From JBBRSL01 sp038245435 (GTDB lineage Bacteria > Patescibacteriota > Saccharimonadia > Saccharimonadales > CAIOMD01): DNA of 15,298 nucleotides. A program made the translations under genes and the position numbers. Positions 1 through 5,438 of this stretch are shown here, one piece after another; position 1 is the first letter of the stretch; the number at the start of each line of letters is the position of its first letter. The notes under the pieces were generated by a model. That model ran no database searches, was not told where the DNA came from, and worked only from the letters and a program-made list of their open reading frames with translations. Location: positions 1-15,298 of the forward strand of contig JBBRSL010000025.1 in NCBI GenBank assembly GCA_038245435.1, written 5' to 3'.

Positions 1-274
1 AAGCAAACTAGGGGTGTGGGGGTATGTCAGTCCCACTTAACTCCATAGTCTGTGTTAGGTTGTAAGCCATACTAATCCTGTTTAATAAAAGGGTGGACGT
101 CTTTCTCCCCGCCCTAAGTCCGTGGTAAGTCAGCGTGTAACTCCCTCATCTCACTAATCGTTTACGTGCAAGCAGGTGTTCCTGATAAGGGATAGCTAAA
201 ATCTCACGCCACATACTTAGTTCTTCCTTAATAATGTGTAACTTTTTACCCACGTATTGCACCAAAAAGTCAGC
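1..274 (+). other. Non-coding stretch at left edge, possible 3' part of a structured RNA
   Basis: No reading frame of useful length crosses this stretch: all three forward frames hit stops within the first 50 bases and the reverse frames are also closed. Short inverted repeats are visible, such as GTGGG/CCCAC (about 17-35) and GGGTGG/CCGCCC (about 92-115, one U-G pair). A terminator follows directly at 275-298, so a plus-strand transcript probably ends here. I looked for 3' landmarks of tmRNA (T-arm plus CCA), RNase P RNA, SRP RNA and rRNA and recognised none. It may be the end of an unidentified structured RNA or a long 3' untranslated tail of a gene outside the window. Confidence 0.35.
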
Positions 275-298
275 CCCACGTAAGTGGGTTTTCTTTTT
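275..298 (+). terminator. Rho-independent terminator of the left-edge transcript
   Basis: A stem CCCAC (275-279) / GTGGG (284-288) with a GTAA loop is followed by a T-rich run, TTTTCTTTTT (289-298). It lies upstream of the promoter at 324 and separates the left-edge transcript from the DUF5679 gene. Confidence 0.75.
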
Positions 299-323
299 AA
301 CTAGGTATTTAAGGCTCAAGGCG

Positions 324-329
324 TATAAT
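324..329 (+). promoter_or_regulatory. -10 box of the DUF5679 gene
   Basis: A perfect TATAAT sits 36 nt before the start codon, predicting a leader of about 29 nt. No good -35 box is visible at the expected distance. The Shine-Dalgarno-like GGGAG at 351-355 lies 9 nt before the ATG, so this gene, unlike several neighbours, has a leader and ribosome-binding site. Confidence 0.7.
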
Positions 330-364
330 GAATCAAGATATTCAATTTAAGGGAGTAAAATACC

Positions 365-556
365 ATGGCAACAGGCTACTGCGTTAAATGCAAAGAAAAA
401 GGTGTAGAACTAACAAATGCTGAAGTAGTGCAAACTGCTAAGGGTGGCTACATGGCTAAGGGCAAGCACGCTGCTTGTGGTACAACAGTTTGTGCAATGA
501 TGTCTAAGGACAGCGCAGAAAAAGCTGTTCAAGAAGGCGCTAAAAAATCTTACTAG
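365..556 (+). CDS. DUF5679-like small zinc-ribbon protein, 63 aa
   Basis: The 63-residue protein opens with a CxxC knuckle (C6, C9). A second knuckle follows about 26 residues later as HxxCG (H35, C38), with another Cys at 43. This matches the DUF5679 pattern of a tiny zinc ribbon (CVKC near the N-terminus, then a CGT turn), but the first Cys of the second knuckle is replaced by His. The C-terminal tail is basic and rich in Lys and Ala. No catalytic motif is visible and the biochemical role of DUF5679 is not known to me; a metal-binding or nucleic-acid-associated role is only a guess. The gene is a monocistronic unit with its own promoter, GGGAG ribosome-binding site and strong terminator, which suggests steady independent expression. 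Confidence 0.83.
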   Translation: MATGYCVKCKEKGVELTNAEVVQTAKGGYMAKGKHAACGTTVCAMMSKDSAEKAVQEGAKKSY

Positions 557-577
557 ATTTGTAAGCACTAAAATTAG

Positions 578-607
578 AAAGCCCCACCAAAGTGGGGCTT
601 TATTTTT
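578..607 (+). terminator. Rho-independent terminator after the DUF5679 gene
   Basis: Ten-base-pair perfect stem (578-587 with 592-601), GC-rich core GCCCCAC/GTGGGGC, CAAA tetraloop, followed by ATTTTT. It begins 21 nt after the stop codon. Confidence 0.93.
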
Positions 608-611
608 ACTC

Positions 612-666
612 TTTGCTTGGATGATTGTGCAATCATGTTGATGAGTCCAAAAGGACGACAAGCAAA
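612..666 (+). ncRNA. Hammerhead-ribozyme-like three-way junction (type III topology, degenerate core)
   Basis: A closing stem TTTGCTTG (612-619) / CAAGCAAA (659-666) encloses two hairpins: ATGATT-GTGC-AATCAT (621-636) and GTCC-AAAA-GGAC (645-656). The strand between the hairpins reads TTGATGA (638-644), and GA follows the second hairpin. This is the layout of a type III hammerhead: stem III, stem I, CUGAUGA, stem II, GAAA. In hammerhead numbering the core departs from consensus at C3 (U here), A14 (C here) and the cleavage-site nucleotide 17 (G here). G619 and C659 could pair and lengthen stem III. Those changes predict poor or no self-cleavage, so it may be a decayed ribozyme or a look-alike. 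The fold itself is seen directly; the family assignment is inference. Confidence 0.45.
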
Positions 667-721
667 TTATTTGAATCACCCTCAGATTCGAGCCTGTTTT
701 TGCTATTATTGGCACAAATGA

Positions 722-859
722 AAACTGGCTGCACAACAACCATTTTGGGTTTTGGTAACATGCTGCGATAGAAATTCTGCCCAAAATTTAGCCGAAGCCA
801 AGGCGCTCGAAACCAAAACCCGCCGCATTGATAAAATTGTTTCTACGCTACAAGGCTAA
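722..859 (+). pseudogene. C-terminal remnant resembling a YdeI/OmpD-associated protein
   Basis: The frame 722-859 is open for 45 codons to a TAA stop but starts after an in-frame TGA (719-721) and has no start codon. Its last half, around LAEAKALETKTRRIDKIV, resembles the conserved end of the YdeI/OmpD-associated family, where an E-A-K-x-x-E-T-x-x-R-R-I-x-K-x-V pattern closes the protein. The rest of that domain is not seen upstream: the sequence before 719 is non-coding and holds the hammerhead-like fold. I read it as the tail of a deleted gene. The family match rests on about 16 residues recognised by eye. Confidence 0.4.
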
Positions 860-950
860 GGCAGTACATAATTATGCAAAGTAAGTCTGCCTAAACTGAT
901 ACGATATAGGTATTACACGGAACACTTTAAGTAAAATCGGTAGGGTAAAA

Positions 951-1628
951 ATGGTTCTTATAATAATTGCTGTCATTGTTATTGGTGAACTTATAGCGCT
1001 CGCATGGTTGGCATCTACTTTGTCGACATATAAAGATTATTGGGCCCAAAAAGCCAGTGAATCTGGTGAAATTACGTATTTGGCCTTGGGTGATTCTGCT
1101 GCTCAAGGCATTGGCGCAACTAGCCCAATGCGTGGCTACGTTGGTTTAGTTGCTAAAAGGCTCGAACAGCAAACCAGTAAAACAGTTAAAATTGTTAATA
1201 TTAGCAAAACTGGTGCAAAAATGAGTGATTATTTGGCCGAGCAAGCACCTCGCATCACTGATATAAAAGCAGATGTCGTGACTATTGAAATAGGAGCAAA
1301 TGATGTTTTGGGCTTTGACGCAGTTGCATATCGCGCTAATTTTAAAAAAGTTTTAGCAACATTGCCCGACGGAGCATATGTAGCAAACATGCCGGTGTTT
1401 AATAGCCGCCCTGGTAGTAAAGCTAAAGCAAAACAAGCTAGTGACATAATTAGCGAAGAACTTAAGGCTTATCCAAAGTTGAACTTTGTGGATTTGCAAA
1501 AGCAAACAAGCGATAACCAGAGTATTTTTGGCTTTGCGCCAGACTTGTTTCATCCAAATAACTTAAGCTACAAGCATTGGGCAGATGCTTTTTGGGAGCC
1601 CATTAGCCGAGCAGAACTTAATAAGTAA
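951..1628 (+). CDS. SGNH/GDSL-family hydrolase, membrane-anchored
   Basis: The 225-residue protein starts with a hydrophobic segment (about residues 1-24) that should serve as an uncleaved membrane anchor, placing the enzyme outside the membrane. The SGNH blocks follow in order: GDS with the nucleophile Ser49, the block II glycine near Gly88, GAND with Asn117, and DLFHPN carrying the catalytic Asp198 and His201. These residues make up a complete esterase/lipase-type active site. Members hydrolyse acyl or acetyl esters on lipids, glycans or cell-wall polymers; the substrate cannot be read from the sequence. An AGGG at 942-945 lies just before the ATG. The dehydrogenase gene follows after 17 nt, but that gene seems to have its own promoter, so the pair need not be co-regulated. 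Confidence 0.9.
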   Translation: MVLIIIAVIVIGELIALAWLASTLSTYKDYWAQKASESGEITYLALGDSAAQGIGATSPMRGYVGLVAKRLEQQTSKTVKIVNISKTGAKMSDYLAEQAPRITDIKADVVTIEIGANDVLGFDAVAYRANFKKVLATLPDGAYVANMPVFNSRPGSKAKAKQASDIISEELKAYPKLNFVDLQKQTSDNQSIFGFAPDLFHPNNLSYKHWADAFWEPISRAELNK

Positions 1629-1631
1629 TTT

Positions 1632-1639
1632 GCTAATAT
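1632..1639 (+). promoter_or_regulatory. Extended -10 promoter placing a leaderless start at 1646
   Basis: TGC followed by TAATAT (1634-1639) forms an extended -10 element. The predicted transcription start falls on or next to the A of ATG 1646 (6 nt gap), and no Shine-Dalgarno is present. This favours ATG 1646 over GTG 1643 as the start. Confidence 0.5.
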
Positions 1640-1645
1640 TAAGTG

Positions 1646-2608
1646 ATGAAAGCAGCAGTATATTCAAAATATGGGCCAAGTAGCGTACTGAGCATTACTG
1701 ATGTTGCAAAGCCTGCACCTACTAGCACTGAAATTTTAATTAAAGTGCACTATGCAACCGTAAACCGTACCGATGCGGGTTTTAGGCGAGCCAACTATTT
1801 TATATCAAGATTTTTTACCGGGCTCATTAACCCAAAACACCACGTATGGGGTAGTGAATTTGCTGGCGAAGTAGTGCAAATTGGCACCGATGTTACTGAT
1901 TTTAAAGTTGGCGACAAGGTGTTTGGATTCCACGACCTTAGAGGTATGGCCCATGCCGAATACATGGCATTTGATCAGCGCGACCCAGTTGCAACTATTC
2001 CTAAAGGTTTTACCTGCAAACAACTTGCCGCTGCGGGCGAAGGCGCGACATACGCATTAAGCGACATTAATGCCGCAGGTGTAAAAAAAGGTCAGAACGT
2101 TATGGTGTACGGGGCATCAGGTGCAATTGGTAGTGCCGCCGTACAGATTTTAAAAGATATGGGTGTTCGTGTAACGGCTGTGTGCGGTACAAAAAATGTA
2201 ACACTGCTAAAAAGCCTTGGCGCAGACGAAGTAATTGATTACCAAACCCAAGACTTTACTAAAACTAATCAAAAGTTTGATTTAGTGTTTGATGCCGTTG
2301 GTAGGAGTTCATACGGCGCATGCAAAAAAATACTAAAGCCAGCAGGCAAGTATTGTTCTACCGAACTTGGCAATGGTGGCCAAAACCCATTACTAGCTAT
2401 ATGGTTCGCAATTACGGGCAGTAAAAAAGTTAAATTTCCGATTCCTAAAATAGATAAACAAAAAATCGAATACATTCAAAAACTTGTAGCAAAAGGCGCA
2501 TATTTGCCAGTTATCGATAGAGAGTACGCGTTAGACGATATCGTAGAGGCCGCATGCTATGTTGACTCGGGCCAAAAATTAGGTAACGTAGTTATTAAAA
2601 TTTTGTAA
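1646..2608 (+). CDS. NAD(P)-dependent MDR-family alcohol dehydrogenase / quinone oxidoreductase-like
   Basis: This 320-residue protein has full medium-chain dehydrogenase/reductase architecture. The GroES-like N-domain (about 1-125) carries the G-x-E-x-A-G-x-V signature near residues 69-76. The Rossmann domain holds the nucleotide-binding GASGAIGS at 156-163, followed by the second strand near 175-180. The Cys and His ligands that bind catalytic zinc in classical alcohol dehydrogenases are missing (TVNRTD near residue 40), as is the structural four-Cys lobe. This points to the zinc-independent branch (quinone oxidoreductase, enoyl reductase or reticulon-4-interacting-protein-like), which uses NADPH to reduce an activated C=C or quinone. 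The exact substrate is unknown. I chose ATG 1646, three nt inside an in-frame GTG, because it fits a leaderless message. Confidence 0.92.
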   Translation: MKAAVYSKYGPSSVLSITDVAKPAPTSTEILIKVHYATVNRTDAGFRRANYFISRFFTGLINPKHHVWGSEFAGEVVQIGTDVTDFKVGDKVFGFHDLRGMAHAEYMAFDQRDPVATIPKGFTCKQLAAAGEGATYALSDINAAGVKKGQNVMVYGASGAIGSAAVQILKDMGVRVTAVCGTKNVTLLKSLGADEVIDYQTQDFTKTNQKFDLVFDAVGRSSYGACKKILKPAGKYCSTELGNGGQNPLLAIWFAITGSKKVKFPIPKIDKQKIEYIQKLVAKGAYLPVIDREYALDDIVEAACYVDSGQKLGNVVIKIL

Positions 2609-2625
2609 TGTTTGTGCATTGTCTT

Positions 2626-2653
2626 TTGATACCAGGTGCAAATCGGCTATAAT
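2626..2653 (+). promoter_or_regulatory. Sigma-70-type promoter of tRNA-Cys
   Basis: TTGATA (2626-2631), a 16-nt spacer, then a perfect TATAAT (2648-2653). Transcription would start near 2660, about 25 nt before the tRNA. It is the best-formed promoter in the window. Confidence 0.85.
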
Positions 2654-2684
2654 TTGTGGAGTCTTATAGCTCAATAATTGTCAT

Positions 2685-2758
2685 GGTGCGTTGGCCGAGA
2701 AGTTAGGCACAGGTCTGCAAAACCTGCTAGACGGGAGCGTTACCCGTACGCACCTCCA
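2685..2758 (+). tRNA. tRNA-Cys (anticodon GCA), with aberrant D and T loops
   Basis: The acceptor stem is a perfect 7 bp (2685-2691 with 2748-2754). The discriminator is U73, a Cys identity element, and CCA is encoded. The anticodon arm CAGGT/ACCTG has the loop CTGCAAA, anticodon GCA. The 4-nt variable loop CTAG ends in G48, and with G15 this allows the G15-G48 pair known from E. coli tRNA-Cys. Two parts are odd. The 7-nt T loop is AGCGTTA instead of TTCRANN: it keeps C56 and R57, but U54 and A58 are exchanged and position 55 is G. The D loop is short and lacks the GG pair at 18-19. All stems are intact, so it is probably functional with a modified elbow. Confidence 0.85.
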
Positions 2759-2762
2759 ATTT

Positions 2763-2770
2763 GCTATAAT
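2763..2770 (+). promoter_or_regulatory. Extended -10 promoter of tRNA-Leu
   Basis: TGC followed by a perfect TATAAT (2765-2770) lies 14 nt upstream of tRNA-Leu and only 6 nt after tRNA-Cys. tRNA-Leu can therefore be transcribed on its own as well as by read-through. No clear -35 box is seen. Confidence 0.65.
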
Positions 2771-2784
2771 TGGCATTAGTAAAC

Positions 2785-2869
2785 GGGCGAGTGGCGGAAT
2801 TGGTATACGCTGCGGACTTAAAATCCGTTGCCGCAAGGCTTGAGGGTTCAAGTCCCTCCTTGCCCACCA
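2785..2869 (+). tRNA. tRNA-Leu (anticodon UAA)
   Basis: An 85-nt class II tRNA with the long variable arm TTGCCGCAAGGCTT. The acceptor GGGCGAG pairs with CTTGCCC, discriminator A73 and encoded CCA follow (2867-2869). The anticodon loop CTTAAAA has anticodon TAA at 2819-2821. The T loop TTCAAGT is canonical and the D loop contains GG. It reads UUA and UUG leucine codons. Its CCA end is the first part of the terminator stem that follows. Confidence 0.97.
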
Positions 2870-2907
2870 ACTAAAAAACCTAGGTAATCCTAGGTTTTTT
2901 AGTTGGT
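2866..2907 (+). terminator. Terminator hairpin of tRNA-Leu, overlapping the tRNA 3' end
   Basis: A perfect 19-bp inverted repeat (2866-2884 with 2889-2907) with a TAAT loop; the right arm carries a TTTTTT run at 2895-2900. The left arm begins with the discriminator and CCA of tRNA-Leu, so the CCA end would be base-paired in the unprocessed transcript. The repeat is symmetric and could also work from the other strand. Confidence 0.85.
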
Positions 2908-2919
2908 CTGGAGCTAGGC

Positions 2920-3011
2920 AGGGACTTGAATGGTATGCCGGTGACATACCCCGCCCGAAGCCCAAATGAGGGATAATTTGGGTTGTAGCAACAAATCTAA
3001 TTTTGATTTGT
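2920..3011. repeat. Inverted tRNA-Leu 3'-end fragment followed by three hairpins
   Basis: AGGGACTTGAA at 2920-2930 is the exact reverse complement of the tRNA-Leu T-loop/T-stem segment at 2847-2857. Three short inverted repeats follow: GGTATG/CATACC (2932-2950, 7-nt loop), CCCAAAT/ATTTGGG (2961-2982) and ACAAATC/GATTTGT (2991-3011). No gene lies here. It may be the remains of an opposite-strand tRNA or a structured RNA. Confidence 0.45.
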
Positions 3012-3078
3012 CTGCAAGGTCAAAGGCCCTCCTTTAAAGCTGTCGATAGTCCTTATGTCTAACATAGCATTTTTTAGA

Positions 3079-3106
3079 TTGCTAACAGTGTGAAAACGCG
3101 TATACT
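3079..3106 (+). promoter_or_regulatory. Promoter of the lemA-htpX-ligA operon
   Basis: TTGCTA (3079-3084), a 16-nt spacer and TATACT (3101-3106) lie 27 nt before lemA. AAGGAG at 3120-3125 is a strong ribosome-binding site 7 nt before the ATG, so this message has a leader. Confidence 0.65.
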
Positions 3107-3132
3107 AAAACCATAACCTAAGGAGTAAATAT

Positions 3133-3696
3133 ATGATTGTTTTGTGGATTTTGCTTGCGATTGTTGTACTTCTTGTTATTTACATCATCGCAACGTATAA
3201 CGGTCTTGTTAAATTGAATGTCCGAGTTGATGAAGCCTGGAGCGATATTACCGTTCAGCTTAAGCGTCGATACGATCTTATTCCTAACCTTGTTAACAGC
3301 GTACAGGGCTATGCAAAACATGAAAGTGGAGTATTCACTAAAGTAACTGAAGCTCGCGCGAACGCCTTAAACGCTCAGGGGCCTGCACAGGTAGCCGAAG
3401 CAGAAAACATGTTGAGTGGCGCACTAAAGAGCCTATTCGCCGTTGCAGAGGCCTATCCAGACCTTAAGGCAAGCGAAAACTTTAGGCATTTGCAAGAAGA
3501 ACTTGTTGATACCGAAGATAAAATTCAGGCATCACGCCGCTTTTATAACGGTTCAGCACGCGATTTAAACATTAAGATCAAAGTATTTCCTAACACTGTA
3601 TTTGCAAAAAGCCTTGGATTCCACGAACGCGAGTTCTTTGAACTAGACGAAGCGCAAACTGCTGAAGTACAAAATCCAGTCGAAGTTAAATTTTAA
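3133..3696 (+). CDS. lemA: LemA family membrane protein
   Basis: This 187-residue protein has the usual LemA length and layout. An N-terminal transmembrane helix (about residues 2-22) is followed by the conserved YNGLVKLN, the DEAWSDI segment and QLKRRYDLIPNLVNSVQGYAKHE-type region (about 36-65), then long helices and the late RRFYNGSARDLN motif (about 136-147). LemA proteins are single-span membrane proteins with an external four-helix bundle; their function is poorly defined. The pairing with htpX directly downstream (13-nt gap) is widespread and suggests a shared role in envelope protein quality control. It is the first gene of a probable five-gene operon and has the best ribosome-binding site in it. 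Confidence 0.95.
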   Translation: MIVLWILLAIVVLLVIYIIATYNGLVKLNVRVDEAWSDITVQLKRRYDLIPNLVNSVQGYAKHESGVFTKVTEARANALNAQGPAQVAEAENMLSGALKSLFAVAEAYPDLKASENFRHLQEELVDTEDKIQASRRFYNGSARDLNIKIKVFPNTVFAKSLGFHEREFFELDEAQTAEVQNPVEVKF

Positions 3697-3709
3697 GTAA
3701 GGTAGATTA

Positions 3710-4579
3710 GTGTATTCGCAGATAGACGCCAATAAGCGCAAAACTTTCTTTTTGATGTTTGGTTTTTTTCTGCTTGTCAGTTTGCTGTCATTCGGAATAG
3801 GCTGGTACTTTGGTTCGTATGCTATTTCTGTTTTTGCGATTGTGTTCGCCTGCGGCTATGCACTCTGGAGCTATTACGCATCAGATAAACTAGCGTTATC
3901 GATTAATAATGCTAAGCAAATTCAAAAGAGTGATGCACCAGAGTTATGGCGCATCGTAGAAAACTTGGCCATAACGACGGGGCTACCCATGCCAAAGGTA
4001 TATATCATTAACGATCCGGCACTAAACGCCTTTGCAACTGGGCGCGACCCTAACCATGCTGCCGTCGCCGTGACAACAGGCTTGCTCGAAACCATGAACA
4101 AACAAGAGTTGCAGGGAGTACTGGCACACGAACTTGGGCACGTACAAAACTATGATATTCGAGTATCGATGCTTGCTTTTGGGCTTGTCGCGGCGGTATC
4201 GCTTATTAGCGATATGGTGCTTCGTATGATGATTTGGGGCGGTGATGATGACAATAATAATCCAATTGCCATGGTTGTAGGTATTATCGCGCTTATTTTA
4301 GCCCCACTTATAGCCTCTATTATCCAACTGGCTATTTCGCGTAAGCGAGAATACCTTGCTGATGCAACGGGTGCGCTCACCACAAGATACCCCGAGGGCC
4401 TTGCAAGCGCTCTCGAGAAAATTCGTGACAACGCAAAACCTATGCAAAAACAAAGCCCTTCAACAGCGCATTTGTTTTTTGCAAATCCGCTGAGCGGTAA
4501 GTCGTTTAATAATTTGTTTAGCACCCACCCCCCAATCGAAGATCGTATAGCTGCTTTACGCGGAATTGAAAAAGCTTAA
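3710..4579 (+). CDS. htpX: HtpX family membrane zinc metalloprotease
   Basis: A 289-residue M48-family protease. Two hydrophobic segments near the N-terminus (about 13-35 and 37-56) are followed by the zinc-binding HELGH at 140-144, with His140 and His144 as ligands and Glu141 as catalytic base. Two more membrane segments (about 152-174 and 186-207) come next, then SRKREYLADA, where Glu214 is the third zinc ligand. The C-terminal STHPPIEDRIAALR is the family's conserved end. HtpX degrades misfolded or damaged membrane proteins from the cytoplasmic side. The start codon is GTG at 3710, preceded by AAGG at 3699-3702; no ATG fits the family N-terminus better. Confidence 0.96.
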   Translation: MYSQIDANKRKTFFLMFGFFLLVSLLSFGIGWYFGSYAISVFAIVFACGYALWSYYASDKLALSINNAKQIQKSDAPELWRIVENLAITTGLPMPKVYIINDPALNAFATGRDPNHAAVAVTTGLLETMNKQELQGVLAHELGHVQNYDIRVSMLAFGLVAAVSLISDMVLRMMIWGGDDDNNNPIAMVVGIIALILAPLIASIIQLAISRKREYLADATGALTTRYPEGLASALEKIRDNAKPMQKQSPSTAHLFFANPLSGKSFNNLFSTHPPIEDRIAALRGIEKA

Positions 4580-4580
4580 A

Positions 4581-5438
4581 ATGAAACCAATCAAAAAGAC
4601 AAAAACTAAAAAAATTAAGCTGCCATCTTTTTTGGTATTAGCTTCCCGAACTTGGCAAGAACTGACAACGTTCTGGAAACCTCTAACAGGGGTAGTCGCT
4701 GTGTATGGCGTACTTTATTTTATGTTAGTAATGGGGTTCAGCATCGCGTATTCGTACCAAGATATCGCCGATAACATTAGTGCAGGTTTTGGTGGAGCAG
4801 GCTGGCTCGCAAAAAATTCGCTCACTATTGTTAACTTATTTGCCTCAAGTAACCAATCCGATGCCGGTGCGATTGTGCAGTTTTTATTGTTTGTCATCGC
4901 TATGCTTGCGTTTGTTTGGGTTCTTCGTAAACTTCGCACGCTTAAACATATACGAATGCGCGACGCTTACTTTGATGGTACGGCCCGCATAGTACCGACA
5001 ACAATTGTCCTTGTACTACTACTGCTAACATTTATTCCCGCATCAGTTGGGTCAGCTGTTGTGGGCGTTTTGCAGGCCGGAACAGGTATTGAGTTAGTAA
5101 TCGCCGTACTCATAGCCGGCGGGCTATTTTTTGCTACTTTTTATTGGCTTTGTGCGTGGTTACCGGCAATATATATTGTTTCGCTGCCAAAAGGTACACC
5201 AATAACTTCGATAAAATCTGCAGCAAAGCTTACAAAAAAACACCGGTTTTGGATGCTGCGCAATATACTTCTCTTTGTATTTTTGACCGTACTTATTGAT
5301 TTCGTCGTAATGCTGTTGTTTGTTTGGATTGTACCTGCTGCTTCTGTTGTGGCTGCATATGTCGTAAGCTTTATAACGTTTGGTATCGTACAAACTTACT
5401 TATTTATTTTGTATCGGGGATTGTTGGATGAATCTTAA
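4581..5438 (+). CDS. Polytopic membrane protein of unknown function
   Basis: The 285-residue protein begins with a very lysine-rich stretch (residues 1-13) and contains about six hydrophobic spans: roughly 34-58, 97-116, 136-160, 170-202, 225-250 and 255-278. The basic loop 117-137 and the Lys-rich 212-223 segment are probably cytoplasmic. I do not recognise a family or catalytic motif. The gene starts one base after the htpX stop and its end overlaps the ligA start by 11 nt, so translational coupling is likely. An in-frame TTG at 4566, inside htpX, would add five residues; I prefer ATG 4581. Being wedged between a membrane protease and DNA ligase says little about its role. Confidence 0.85.
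   Translation: MKPIKKTKTKKIKLPSFLVLASRTWQELTTFWKPLTGVVAVYGVLYFMLVMGFSIAYSYQDIADNISAGFGGAGWLAKNSLTIVNLFASSNQSDAGAIVQFLLFVIAMLAFVWVLRKLRTLKHIRMRDAYFDGTARIVPTTIVLVLLLLTFIPASVGSAVVGVLQAGTGIELVIAVLIAGGLFFATFYWLCAWLPAIYIVSLPKGTPITSIKSAAKLTKKHRFWMLRNILLFVFLTVLIDFVVMLLFVWIVPAASVVAAYVVSFITFGIVQTYLFILYRGLLDES

Noticed and set aside
1..274. tmRNA or RNase P RNA at the left edge
   Set aside because: No T-arm and CCA before the terminator and none of the conserved RNase P segments could be seen.
612..666. Calling the fold an active hammerhead ribozyme
   Set aside because: Three positions known to be needed for catalysis differ (C3, A14 and the cleavage-site nucleotide), so only a hammerhead-like call is justified.
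410..784. 124-codon minus-strand open frame over the DUF5679 gene, its terminator and the hammerhead-like fold
   Set aside because: It crosses a strong terminator and a well-supported gene on the other strand and has an unnatural Cys/Ser/His-rich composition.
2681..2965. 94-codon minus-strand open frame across the tRNA genes
   Set aside because: It is a translation of the two tRNA genes and the terminator in reverse; such frames over tRNA are common artefacts.
4566..4580. TTG start for the six-TM protein, overlapping htpX
   Set aside because: Possible, but ATG 4581 is one base after the htpX stop, which suits coupling, and TTG is a rare start.
5380..5427. Upstream ATG for ligA at 5380
   Set aside because: The extra 16 residues lie inside the membrane protein gene and do not match the LigA N-terminus; ATG 5428 has its own ribosome-binding site.
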